From: an uncultured Faecalibacterium sp.
GTDB lineage: Bacteria; Bacillota; Clostridia; Oscillospirales; Ruminococcaceae
Length of the DNA stretch: 24,832 nt
Assembly: GCA_900772565.1 (NCBI GenBank)
Contig: CAAHET010000148.1
Location: forward strand, 1-24,832
Direction: 5' to 3'
Shown here: positions 7,568-14,356 of the stretch, one piece after another
Layout: each line of letters opens with the position of its first letter
Position numbering within the stretch: the first letter of the stretch is position 1
Made by a program: the position numbers and the translations under genes
The notes under the pieces: model-generated
Seen by the model: only the letters and a program-made list of their open reading frames with translations
Told to the model about the DNA's origin: nothing
Databases searched by the model: none

Positions 7568-8352
7568 AGCAGCAAGCAGAACGCTTTACCCCGGCGGCGC
7601 TGACCCTCAGTGTGGTCACCGCAGCATTGGCAGACGGCATCCCGCAGGGCGTCCCGGTGCGCCGGGCGCTGTGGCTGGGCGCAGTCAGCACAGTATGCCT
7701 GTGCATCCTTTCGGCGCTGGCAGCGGCGGTGTTGCAGAACAAAACGCCCTCCCTTGCAGTGCGGCTGGCGCTGACAGCCGGGCTTTTTATGGAGCTGGTG
7801 CACACCCTCGCGCAGGCGCAAGGGTTGTGCGCGGCAGAGTTTTCCTCCATGGCGCTGCTGGGCTTTCTGCCGCTGCTGCTCTGGGCGGGGTGGAGTATCC
7901 GCCCCGCAAGCTGGAATGCCTCGGCGCGGATGCTGTGGTGGTTTGCTGCTGTGGGCGGCGCGGTCTGCCTGCTGGGGCTTGCAGGGCAGCTGCACTGGTA
8001 CCGGCTGTTTACCTCGGCACAGTCGACCGCAACAAACTGGGGCGTACCGCTCTACGCTGAATATTTTGCCGGAGCGCTTCTGTGCAGTGCGCGGTCTGCT
8101 CGCCGCACGGTCTGGCTGCCGGTATGGGGCTTTGCGGTGCAGGCTGCGGCTTTGCTGGGCGGTGCTTTGCTGTTTGGCAGCGGCGCATATCCCCGGCTGG
8201 AGCTGTTGCGGGCGTGGAGCGGCGGCAGCTTTTCCCGCATGGATGCGCTGCTTTTGCTGCTGTGGCTGCTGTGCGCTGTCTACCGGGCGGCTATGCTGTG
8301 CGCCGCCATTCGCTTGCTCTGGCAGCAGCCGGAAGCGGAGGTGCAGCCATGA
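7564..8352 (+). CDS. GerAB-like membrane protein, shortened (putative germinant receptor B subunit)
   Basis: A 262-residue, very hydrophobic protein with about eight predicted membrane helices. It lies exactly where the B subunit of a GerA operon belongs. Overall similarity is weak, but the C-terminal segment GSFSRMDALLLLLWLLCAVYRA matches the conserved GerAB end, where an Arg-(hydrophobic)-Asp-Ala pair precedes a last helix with a Trp. Typical GerAB proteins have around 360 residues and ten helices, so this one lacks roughly 100 residues. B subunits belong to the APC transporter superfamily and bind germinant. Start GTG overlaps the gerA-like stop by four bases; a purine-rich SD-like tract lies about 12 bases upstream. 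The end overlaps the next start as ATGA. Function is inferred from context. Confidence 0.6.
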   Translation: MKQQAERFTPAALTLSVVTAALADGIPQGVPVRRALWLGAVSTVCLCILSALAAAVLQNKTPSLAVRLALTAGLFMELVHTLAQAQGLCAAEFSSMALLGFLPLLLWAGWSIRPASWNASARMLWWFAAVGGAVCLLGLAGQLHWYRLFTSAQSTATNWGVPLYAEYFAGALLCSARSARRTVWLPVWGFAVQAAALLGGALLFGSGAYPRLELLRAWSGGSFSRMDALLLLLWLLCAVYRAAMLCAAIRLLWQQPEAEVQP

Positions 8353-9308
8353 AAAACGCAAACGCATACAAGCCTCTGCTGTATTTGCTGCTGGCAGCGT
8401 GGTGCCTTTTATTCCTGCGCTGCGAGAGTACTGAGAAAAGCATGGTGCGTGCGGTGTATCTGGCGCAGACCGAACAGGGGTATCAGGCAGGGCTGCTCTA
8501 TCAGGCACCGCAGGCCGCCGCCGATGCCGCTGAAGCCTCTGCCGCATTACAGTTTGTGCAGGCAGAGGGACAAACGATGGAGCGGGCACTGGCTGCGGCA
8601 GAGCAGGCACTGCCCCAAACCGCAAGCTATCGCCTGTGTGATTACCTGCTGCTGCCAAAAGCGGAAGAACCCTTATTAACAGAGTACGAGCAGCTGGTGC
8701 TGCGGCGCGGCTGCGGACGCACGGCGGCAAGGCTGCTTTGCGCAGAAGGGGAGATAGACCACCTTGCCGCACAGGCCGCCCTGCCGGACGCCCTGATGGC
8801 ACAAATAAAGGCCGCAGCGCCCACCGCGCCCCGGCTGTATGAGCATACAGAGCCGGGGCTTCTGCCCGTTCTCCGGTGGAACGCGGAAGAGGTGACGATA
8901 CAGGAGGGTGGTGTTCTGCACACCGTAGCGGGCAATACGCCCTTGTCCCCGGAGCAGGCCGAGATATACCGGCTGCTCACCGGACAGGGCGGCACCCGGC
9001 AGCTCTGGCTGAAAGGGGAGCGCATCGGCATCCGGCGCTGCACCGTTTCGGTCACCCTGCAAAAGGAGCAGGTACTTGTGCGGCTGGACTGTCAGCGCGC
9101 CGCCCATAGCCCGCTGCCCACGCAGGCACAGCAGCAACAGCTTGCAGCACAGTGCACCGCGCTTTTGCAAGGCTGCTGTCAGCAGGGCGTGGATGCGTTG
9201 CATCTGCAAGCCCGGGCGGCGCTGCGGGACGGCAGCGCCGCAAGCTTTGACCCAACAAAAAACGTCTGCCCGCAATTGCGGACAGACGTGCATTTCATGC
9301 TGTATTAA
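8349..9308 (+). CDS. GerAC-like protein (putative germinant receptor C subunit) without clear lipobox
   Basis: A 319-residue protein with an N-terminal hydrophobic segment (residues 10-23) and a long exported domain. Position (third gene, ATGA overlap) and general layout fit the GerAC/GerKC lipoprotein family. Mid-protein YLLLPKAEEPLLTEYEQLVLRR recalls the 'R' region of GerAC, and near the end QGVDALHLQARAAL occupies the place of the family's VDP-type motif. The usual lipobox is missing: cysteines 19 and 25 follow Trp and Arg instead of Gly/Ala, so lipidation looks unlikely. Gln/Ala-rich composition and divergence make the family call tentative. The last codons run through a terminator hairpin of the opposite strand, and the stop overlaps the convergent kinase stop. 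Confidence 0.55.
   Translation: MKNANAYKPLLYLLLAAWCLLFLRCESTEKSMVRAVYLAQTEQGYQAGLLYQAPQAAADAAEASAALQFVQAEGQTMERALAAAEQALPQTASYRLCDYLLLPKAEEPLLTEYEQLVLRRGCGRTAARLLCAEGEIDHLAAQAALPDALMAQIKAAAPTAPRLYEHTEPGLLPVLRWNAEEVTIQEGGVLHTVAGNTPLSPEQAEIYRLLTGQGGTRQLWLKGERIGIRRCTVSVTLQKEQVLVRLDCQRAAHSPLPTQAQQQQLAAQCTALLQGCCQQGVDALHLQARAALRDGSAASFDPTKNVCPQLRTDVHFMLY
9256..9289 (-). terminator. Intrinsic terminator of the nptA-phoP-phoR operon, inside the 3' end of the GerC-like gene
   Basis: On the minus strand ACGTCTG-T-CCGC (9289-9278), an AATT loop and GCGG-G-CAGACGT (9273-9262) form a near-perfect palindrome with one G-T pair, followed by six T residues (9262-9257). It starts 16 bases after the kinase stop. 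The hairpin has no T run on the plus strand. Confidence 0.85.
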
Positions 9309-10654
9309 GAGGCGGTAGGGAAGGTGACGGTGATGGTAGTACCAACGTCCACCTGACTTTCCAGCTTGATGCGGGCGTTGTGGATGCGGGCAATGTGCTT
9401 GACGATGGCAAGCCCAAGCCCGGTGCCGCCGGTAGCCTTGCTGCGGCTCTTATCCACCCGGTAGAAGCGCTCGAACACGCTGGATTGTGCTTCCCGCGGG
9501 ATGCCGATGCCGTTGTCTGTTACGGTCAGGGTGCAGTGCCCGTCCCGGTTGCAAGCGGTAATGATCTGCACTTTGCCGCCCGGGCGGTTGTAACGGATGG
9601 CGTTATCGCACAAGTTCTGGCACAGTTCATCCAGCAGCGCGCGGCTGCCCAGCACTGGGGCGCTCTCGCCCAGATAGGTCAGGGAGATATAGGCGCGGCG
9701 GGCGTTCAGTTTCTGGCGCTCCACGCACTCTTTGGCAACATCCAAAAGGTCTACCGTTTCCATCACCGGGGCATCCCCGGTCTCACTTACGGTATCCAGC
9801 TTGGAAAGCTGCAAAATGTCGTTGACCAGCTGGATCATGCGGGTAGCCTCGCTGTGGATCTTGCGGCCGAAATCCGGCACATCCTCCGGCTTTGCAATGC
9901 CAGTCTCGATCAGCTCTGCATAGCCGGAGATGCTGGTCAGCGGGGTCTTGAGCTCGTGGCTGACATTGGCGGTAAACTCCTGCCGCATTTTCTCGTTGTT
10001 TTCCCGCAGAATGCGGTCAGAATGGATGCTCTCCGCAAAGGGGATCAGCTCCCGGTAGGGCACGTTTTCCTGAATATGATCCAGATCCTCGGTCATGTTC
10101 AGCACAGGTTGTACCAGTGCCTTGGTCAGCAGAGCAGCCAGCACCGCAGCGGCCAGCATCAGCGCCACACAGCTCAGTACAATGGCCGGGATGGTGGCAT
10201 CATAGATGGACCACACGGTCTCGGCGTCCTGCGCTACGCGCAGCACGTCCCCGCTGGAAAGCCGGAGCGCATAGTAATAGGTCTCGTAGCCCATGGTCTG
10301 GGAATCGCGGATGTCCCGTCCTTCGCCGTTTGCAATGGCGTCGCGGATCTCCGGGCGGGTCAGGTGGTTTTCCATAGGCTGGTCAGTGGCAGATTCAAAC
10401 AGCACGCTGCCGTCCTGACTGATCAGCGTCACGCGTAGATCATCTGTCACAAAGGCGCTCAGCTGCGCCGGGTCTCCGGTCTGCTCGTACCCGGCGCACA
10501 CAAGATCGGTCTCACGCTCCAAACCCGACCATGCCTGCGCCGTAAAGGCTTTATGGAACACAAAAATGCACAGCGCTGCGGTGAATATAAGCCCCAGAAA
10601 GCCCATCAGGAACAACCGGTAGCTGATCTTTTCTTCCATGCTGCGCAGCTTCAT
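9305..10654 (-). CDS. PhoR-type sensor histidine kinase
   Basis: A 449-residue membrane histidine kinase. Two membrane helices (about 11-34 and 154-177) flank an extracytoplasmic sensor domain. A linker leads to the HisKA domain with ANVSHELKTPLTS (phospho-accepting His233). The HATPase_c domain has an N box (ELCQNLCDNAIRYN, about 343-356), G1 box DNGIGI (380-385), F box FERFYRVDKSRS and G2 box GGTGLGLAI (409-417). All catalytic boxes are intact. The start overlaps the regulator stop by four bases (ATGA), with a GAGGAGG SD inside the regulator gene. Linkage to a PhoP-type regulator and a Na+/Pi transporter indicates phosphate sensing, which is inference from context. Confidence 0.88.
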   Translation of the reverse strand: MKLRSMEEKISYRLFLMGFLGLIFTAALCIFVFHKAFTAQAWSGLERETDLVCAGYEQTGDPAQLSAFVTDDLRVTLISQDGSVLFESATDQPMENHLTRPEIRDAIANGEGRDIRDSQTMGYETYYYALRLSSGDVLRVAQDAETVWSIYDATIPAIVLSCVALMLAAAVLAALLTKALVQPVLNMTEDLDHIQENVPYRELIPFAESIHSDRILRENNEKMRQEFTANVSHELKTPLTSISGYAELIETGIAKPEDVPDFGRKIHSEATRMIQLVNDILQLSKLDTVSETGDAPVMETVDLLDVAKECVERQKLNARRAYISLTYLGESAPVLGSRALLDELCQNLCDNAIRYNRPGGKVQIITACNRDGHCTLTVTDNGIGIPREAQSSVFERFYRVDKSRSKATGGTGLGLAIVKHIARIHNARIKLESQVDVGTTITVTFPTAS

Positions 10655-11337
10655 TCTTCTTCGGCCTCCTCATCGGTCAGCTTGTAGCCCACCTTGCGCA
10701 CGGTGCAGATGTAACGCCCCGCATCGCCCAGCTTTTTGCGCAGGGTGCGGATGTGCATATCCACGGTACGGCTCTCCACCGAGATGTCGGTGCCCCACAC
10801 TACCTGCAAAATGGTCTCGCGGGTCACCACCAGACTGGTGTTTTCCAGCAGCAGCCGCAGCAGGCAGTACTCCTTGTAGGTCAGCTCCACAGGGGTACTG
10901 TTCACCGTAACGCTGTGGCGGGCATTATCCAGCTGGATCTCATGGAAAACCAGCACGTCCGGCCTTACCTCCGGGGCAGAGCGCCGCAGCGCCACACGCA
11001 CCCGGCTGAGAAATTCCATAATGCCAAAGGGTTTTGCAATGTAATCATCCGCGCCGCAGTCCAGCCCGCGTACGGTGTCTAGCTCGCTGGATTTTGCCGT
11101 GACCATAATGATGGGCAGCTTGCGCAGGGAAGGGGTGTTGCGCAGCTTTTTCAGGATGGAAAAGCCGTCCTCGCCGGGCAGCATCACGTCTAAGATCACC
11201 AGCTCCGGCTCGGCAGCACGCATAGCCTGCCAGAAGGGTTCGGCGCTCTCAAAGCCTTGCACCTCGTAGCCGTTGGATTGCAGGGCATACTGCTCCAGTT
11301 CGCGGATGGAAGCGTCGTCCTCTATAATATAGATCAT
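10651..11337 (-). CDS. PhoP/PhoB-type response regulator (OmpR family)
   Basis: A 228-residue response regulator. The receiver domain (1-115) has the acidic pocket EDD (6-8), phospho-acceptor Asp50 in ILDVMLPGEDG, Thr80 and Lys102 (IAKPFG). The C-terminal winged-helix domain (about 125-225) shows LTYKEYCLLRLLLEN and SRTVDMHIRTLRKKLG, ending in VRKVGYKL, typical of OmpR/PhoB. It has a GAGGAG SD (11352-11347) and follows the transporter gene by three bases, so it is cotranscribed. TTTACAT boxes upstream of the operon are the probable binding sites, giving positive autoregulation with phosphate starvation as the likely signal. VanR-like regulators are an alternative; the neighbouring Na/Pi transporter favours PhoP. 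Confidence 0.87.
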   Translation of the reverse strand: MIYIIEDDASIRELEQYALQSNGYEVQGFESAEPFWQAMRAAEPELVILDVMLPGEDGFSILKKLRNTPSLRKLPIIMVTAKSSELDTVRGLDCGADDYIAKPFGIMEFLSRVRVALRRSAPEVRPDVLVFHEIQLDNARHSVTVNSTPVELTYKEYCLLRLLLENTSLVVTRETILQVVWGTDISVESRTVDMHIRTLRKKLGDAGRYICTVRKVGYKLTDEEAEEE

Positions 11338-11340
11338 AAC

Positions 11341-13122
11341 TCAATTCTCCTCAGCAGTCTGTCCGTCCGGGAACAGATACCGCTCACGGTAGCGGCCCAG
11401 ACGGCGGTGGAATTCTTCACTTTCCTTGGTGTCGTTGCCGTGGCGCAGGTCGTTCAGATAAGCGTGGGTGTCAAAGCTGTCCTGTGCCACCTCGATCTGC
11501 GCGACCGCCACATTACTGCAATGGTCGCACACACGCTCGTAGTTGGTCAGCATATCGTCCAGCACAAAGCCGTACTCGATGGAGCAGCTGCCGGCCTGCA
11601 AGCGGGCGATGTGCCGCGCCTTGATGGCACGCACCAGCTCGTTGACAACGGCCTCCAGCGGCTCGACCTTGGAAGCAAGGTGCAGATCGCCCTTGCGGAA
11701 GGCATCGGTGGTGCGGCTCAGGGTATCCTGCACCGCATCCTCCAGCACCTGCAGTTCCTCCTGCGCATCCTTGGAGAAGTGGATGTCCTTCTGGTGCATC
11801 TCCTCGGCGGATTCCAACAGGTTGACGGAATGGTCGCTGATGCGCTCAAAATCGCTGATGGTGTGCAACAGGGTGTTTACGCTCTGGCTGTCGGCGTGGT
11901 TCAGCTCCCGGCCGGACAGCTTGACCAGATAAGTGCCCAGTGCGTCCTCGTACCGGTCTACCCGGCACTCCTCGTCCCGCACCTTCTGGGCAAGCTCGTC
12001 GTTCCATTCATGGGTCAGGCTCATGGCCTGCACTACGCCCACCCGGGCAAGCTCTGCCATTTCAGCGGTAGCGGCGCGGGCACGCTCCACAGCCATAGCG
12101 GGGGTGTTCAGCAGACGGTCATCCAGCAGAGCAAACTCCTCTTTTTCCGGGGAATCGGGAATGGTCAGGATGGCCAGCTTTTCCAGCCCGGTGGCAAAGG
12201 GCAGCAGAATAACGGTGGCCAGAATGTTGAATATCGAGTGCACCACCGCAATGCCCCATGCCTCGATGGTGGTATTTACAAAGGCAAAGTGGCAGACGGC
12301 GTTGAGTCCGTAGAACCCGAACAGGAAGATACTCACGCCGATGATGTTGAAGTACAGGTGCACCATGGCAGCGCGGCGGGCGTTTTTGTTCGCACCCACC
12401 GAGGACAGCAATGCGGTCACACAGGTACCGATATTCTGACCCATGATGATGGGGATGGCACTGCCGTAGGTAATGACACCGGTGGCGCTCAGCGCCTGCA
12501 AGATGCCCACGCTGGCGCTGGAGCTCTGGATGATACCGGTGACCAGTGCGCCCACCAGAACGCCCAGCAGGGGGTTGGAGAAGCGGGTGAACAGGCTGGT
12601 GAACCATGCCTCGTTCTGCAGCGGCAGCACTGCGTTGGACATGGTGGTCATGCCGGTCATCAGCACAGCAAAGCCGATAAGGATGGTGCCCACGCCTTTT
12701 TTCTTCTCACTCTTACACATATACAGCAAAATGCCGATAAATGCAAGCACCGGGCTAAAAGAAGTGGGCTTGAGCAGCTGGATGAACAGGCTGTCGCCCT
12801 GCAAACCGGAAAGGCTCAAAATCCAGCTGGTCACGGTGGTACCCACGTTGCTGCCCATGATCACACCAATGGCTTGATGCAGCTCCATGATGCCGCTGTT
12901 GACAAAGCCCACCACCATAACGGTGGTAGCGCTGGAGCTCTGGATGACGGCAGTCACGCACAGACCCAGAAAAAAGCCCTTGAGGGGGTTGTCGGTCAGT
13001 TTGCTGAGAATTTTTTGCAGCTGGCCGCCGGCCTGCTTTTCCAGTGCCTTGCCCATGATGTCCATACCGAACAAAAACAGGGCCAGACCTCCCAGCAGCG
13101 AAAAGACATTAAAAATGGTCAT
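11341..13122 (-). CDS. Na+/phosphate cotransporter with C-terminal PhoU-like domain (NptA/PNaS family)
   Basis: A 593-residue protein of the Na/Pi-cotransporter II (PNaS) family that couples phosphate uptake to sodium. The membrane part holds two inverted repeats, each with the signature QSSS (residues 61-64 and 199-202), and GSNVGTT and GQNIGT loops. From about residue 360 to 570 a helical PhoU-like region follows (DFERISDHSVNLLESAEE and YERVCDHCSNVAVA), usual for bacterial NptA proteins. The ATG (13122-13120) has a TGAGGA SD 8 bases upstream; the open frame extends further but runs into the promoter. It is the first gene of an operon with phoP-like and phoR-like genes. Confidence 0.93.
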   Translation of the reverse strand: MTIFNVFSLLGGLALFLFGMDIMGKALEKQAGGQLQKILSKLTDNPLKGFFLGLCVTAVIQSSSATTVMVVGFVNSGIMELHQAIGVIMGSNVGTTVTSWILSLSGLQGDSLFIQLLKPTSFSPVLAFIGILLYMCKSEKKKGVGTILIGFAVLMTGMTTMSNAVLPLQNEAWFTSLFTRFSNPLLGVLVGALVTGIIQSSSASVGILQALSATGVITYGSAIPIIMGQNIGTCVTALLSSVGANKNARRAAMVHLYFNIIGVSIFLFGFYGLNAVCHFAFVNTTIEAWGIAVVHSIFNILATVILLPFATGLEKLAILTIPDSPEKEEFALLDDRLLNTPAMAVERARAATAEMAELARVGVVQAMSLTHEWNDELAQKVRDEECRVDRYEDALGTYLVKLSGRELNHADSQSVNTLLHTISDFERISDHSVNLLESAEEMHQKDIHFSKDAQEELQVLEDAVQDTLSRTTDAFRKGDLHLASKVEPLEAVVNELVRAIKARHIARLQAGSCSIEYGFVLDDMLTNYERVCDHCSNVAVAQIEVAQDSFDTHAYLNDLRHGNDTKESEEFHRRLGRYRERYLFPDGQTAEEN

Positions 13123-13169
13123 AAGTGTTTTCCTCACTTTATCTTGACGTGTTTTTCTCCTGTGCTTTA

Positions 13170-13198
13170 AGTATAGAAAAACAATGTAAAATCTGAAA
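13170..13198 (-). promoter_or_regulatory. Promoter of the nptA-phoP-phoR operon
   Basis: On the minus strand TATACT (13175-13170) is a good -10. Seventeen bases upstream lies TTTCAG (13198-13193), a poor -35, as expected for an activator-dependent promoter. Start of transcription near 13163 gives a leader of about 40 bases. Confidence 0.6.
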
Positions 13199-13240
13199 TC
13201 GACGAAATGTAAAACCCATGTAAAGTAAGAAAAATGTAAA
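13184..13240 (-). promoter_or_regulatory. Array of four TTTACAT repeats, probable PhoP/PhoB boxes
   Basis: On the minus strand TTTACAT occurs exactly at 13240-13234, 13224-13218, 13213-13207 and 13190-13184. The middle two form TTTACAT-GGGT-TTTACAT, seven bases, four-base gap, seven bases: the 11-bp period of Pho boxes. They match the Bacillus PhoP half-site TT(A/C/T)ACA. The middle pair sits at about -61 to -44 relative to the predicted start, just upstream of the weak -35. Confidence 0.65.
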
Positions 13241-13308
13241 AATCCTGTGCACGGGCAGCGATGCAGCGTCGGTTTCCCGCCCACAGTACAAAAACAGCAT
13301 CCCGGGCG

Positions 13309-13337
13309 TTGTATTTGCCGCCGAATTTTATTATAAT
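13309..13337 (+). promoter_or_regulatory. Sigma-A promoter of the hprK operon
   Basis: TTGTAT (13309-13314) and TATAAT (13332-13337) are separated by 17 bases, with a predicted start near 13344 and a leader of about 48 bases. It diverges from the nptA promoter. Confidence 0.8.
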
Positions 13338-13391
13338 AAGAATAAGAGTGCCCGCAGAACAGCGCGGCAAGAGGATACAGGAGGAACCAGG

Positions 13392-14327
13392 ATGGGTACG
13401 TTCAATGTTTCGCTTAAAACGCTGACCGACCGCGTCAGCATGGAAGTAGTATACACCCCCCGGGAGCTGGATGAGATCAGCGTAGAGATCGCCGAGGTCA
13501 ACCGCCCGGGTCTGTTTCTGGCGGGCTATTACGATTACTTCGATAAGCTTCGCTTGCAGATCATGGGTCTGGCAGAAATGAACTTTCTGTCCGGTCTGAC
13601 GGCAGAAAAGCGCTACGAGGCACTGGAGCAGCTGTTCCGGCAGCAGCCCCCGGCGGTCATCGTCTGCCGCAGCGAGGAGCTGGCGCCCTTCCCGGAGATG
13701 CAGGAACTGGCGCAGAAGCATGCGGTTGCCCTGCTGCGCTCCAACGAGACTACATGCACCCTGATGGGCAGCCTGATCAGCGTGTTGAATCTGGAACTTG
13801 CGCCCCGCATCACCCGGCACGGCGTGCTGGTGGAGGTGTACGGCGAGGGTATCCTGATTTTGGGCGACAGCGGCATCGGCAAAAGCGAGCTGGCCATTGA
13901 GCTGGTCAAGCGCGGACACCGTCTAGTGGCAGATGATGCTGTGGAGCTGCGCAAGGTGTCCAACCGCCAGATTATGGGCACCGCCCCGGAAAATATCCGC
14001 CACTTCATCGAGCTGCGCGGCATTGGCATCGTCAACGTCGCCCGCGTGTACGGCGTGGGTGCGGTCAAGCTGAGCGAAAGTCTGGATCTTGTGGTGCAGC
14101 TGGAAGCGTGGGACCCCACCAAGAATTACCAGCGCACCGGTCTGGAAAGTGAATACTACGACATTCTGGGCGTGAGTATTCCCAGCACCAGCATCCCGGT
14201 TTCTCCCGGCCGCAATCTGGCTGTGGTGCTGGAGACCGCAGCCATCAATAACCGCCAGAAGAAGATGGGTTACAACGCAGCCAAGGAGCTGCTGATCCGG
14301 CTGGGACTGGATGACAAAATGGACTGA
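13392..14327 (+). CDS. hprK: HPr kinase/phosphorylase
   Basis: A 311-residue HprK that phosphorylates and dephosphorylates Ser46 of HPr (and Crh), the switch for CcpA-dependent catabolite repression in Firmicutes. The N-terminal domain (to about 130) is followed by the kinase domain with TRHGVLVEVYGEGILI, Walker A GDSGIGKS (158-165), DDAVEL, and the signature IMGTAPENIRHFIELRGIGIVNV. The C-terminal helix AAKELLIRL is present, so length and motifs are complete. SD AGGAGGAA (13379-13386) precedes the ATG by 5 bases. It heads the hprK-murB-rapZ-whiA-dnaE run. No ptsH gene lies in the window. Confidence 0.96.
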   Translation: MGTFNVSLKTLTDRVSMEVVYTPRELDEISVEIAEVNRPGLFLAGYYDYFDKLRLQIMGLAEMNFLSGLTAEKRYEALEQLFRQQPPAVIVCRSEELAPFPEMQELAQKHAVALLRSNETTCTLMGSLISVLNLELAPRITRHGVLVEVYGEGILILGDSGIGKSELAIELVKRGHRLVADDAVELRKVSNRQIMGTAPENIRHFIELRGIGIVNVARVYGVGAVKLSESLDLVVQLEAWDPTKNYQRTGLESEYYDILGVSIPSTSIPVSPGRNLAVVLETAAINNRQKKMGYNAAKELLIRLGLDDKMD

Positions 14328-14356
14328 ACCTCTCTATAAAAAAGGAGCCTGACCCT

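Noticed and set aside
7498..8802. A 434-codon minus-strand frame opposite the GerB- and GerC-like genes.
   Set aside because: Arg/Pro/Gln-rich without domains. The plus-strand genes have coupled starts, membrane patterns and family motifs. Because the plus-strand genes here are divergent, I weighed it longer than the other shadows.
11257..13170. A 637-codon plus-strand frame antisense to nptA.
   Set aside because: Low-complexity shadow of the nptA gene; no recognisable motif and no promoter or SD.
13194..13207. TGAAATCGACGAAA, a partial match to a CcpA cre site in the nptA promoter.
   Set aside because: Two conserved positions mismatch, and such partial matches are common by chance; only worth revisiting with expression data.
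13245..13286. Imperfect inverted repeat (CTGTG...GGGC with GCCCACAG) between the nptA and hprK promoters.
   Set aside because: The stem is interrupted by a bulge, there is no T run, and it lies upstream of the hprK transcript, so no function can be argued.
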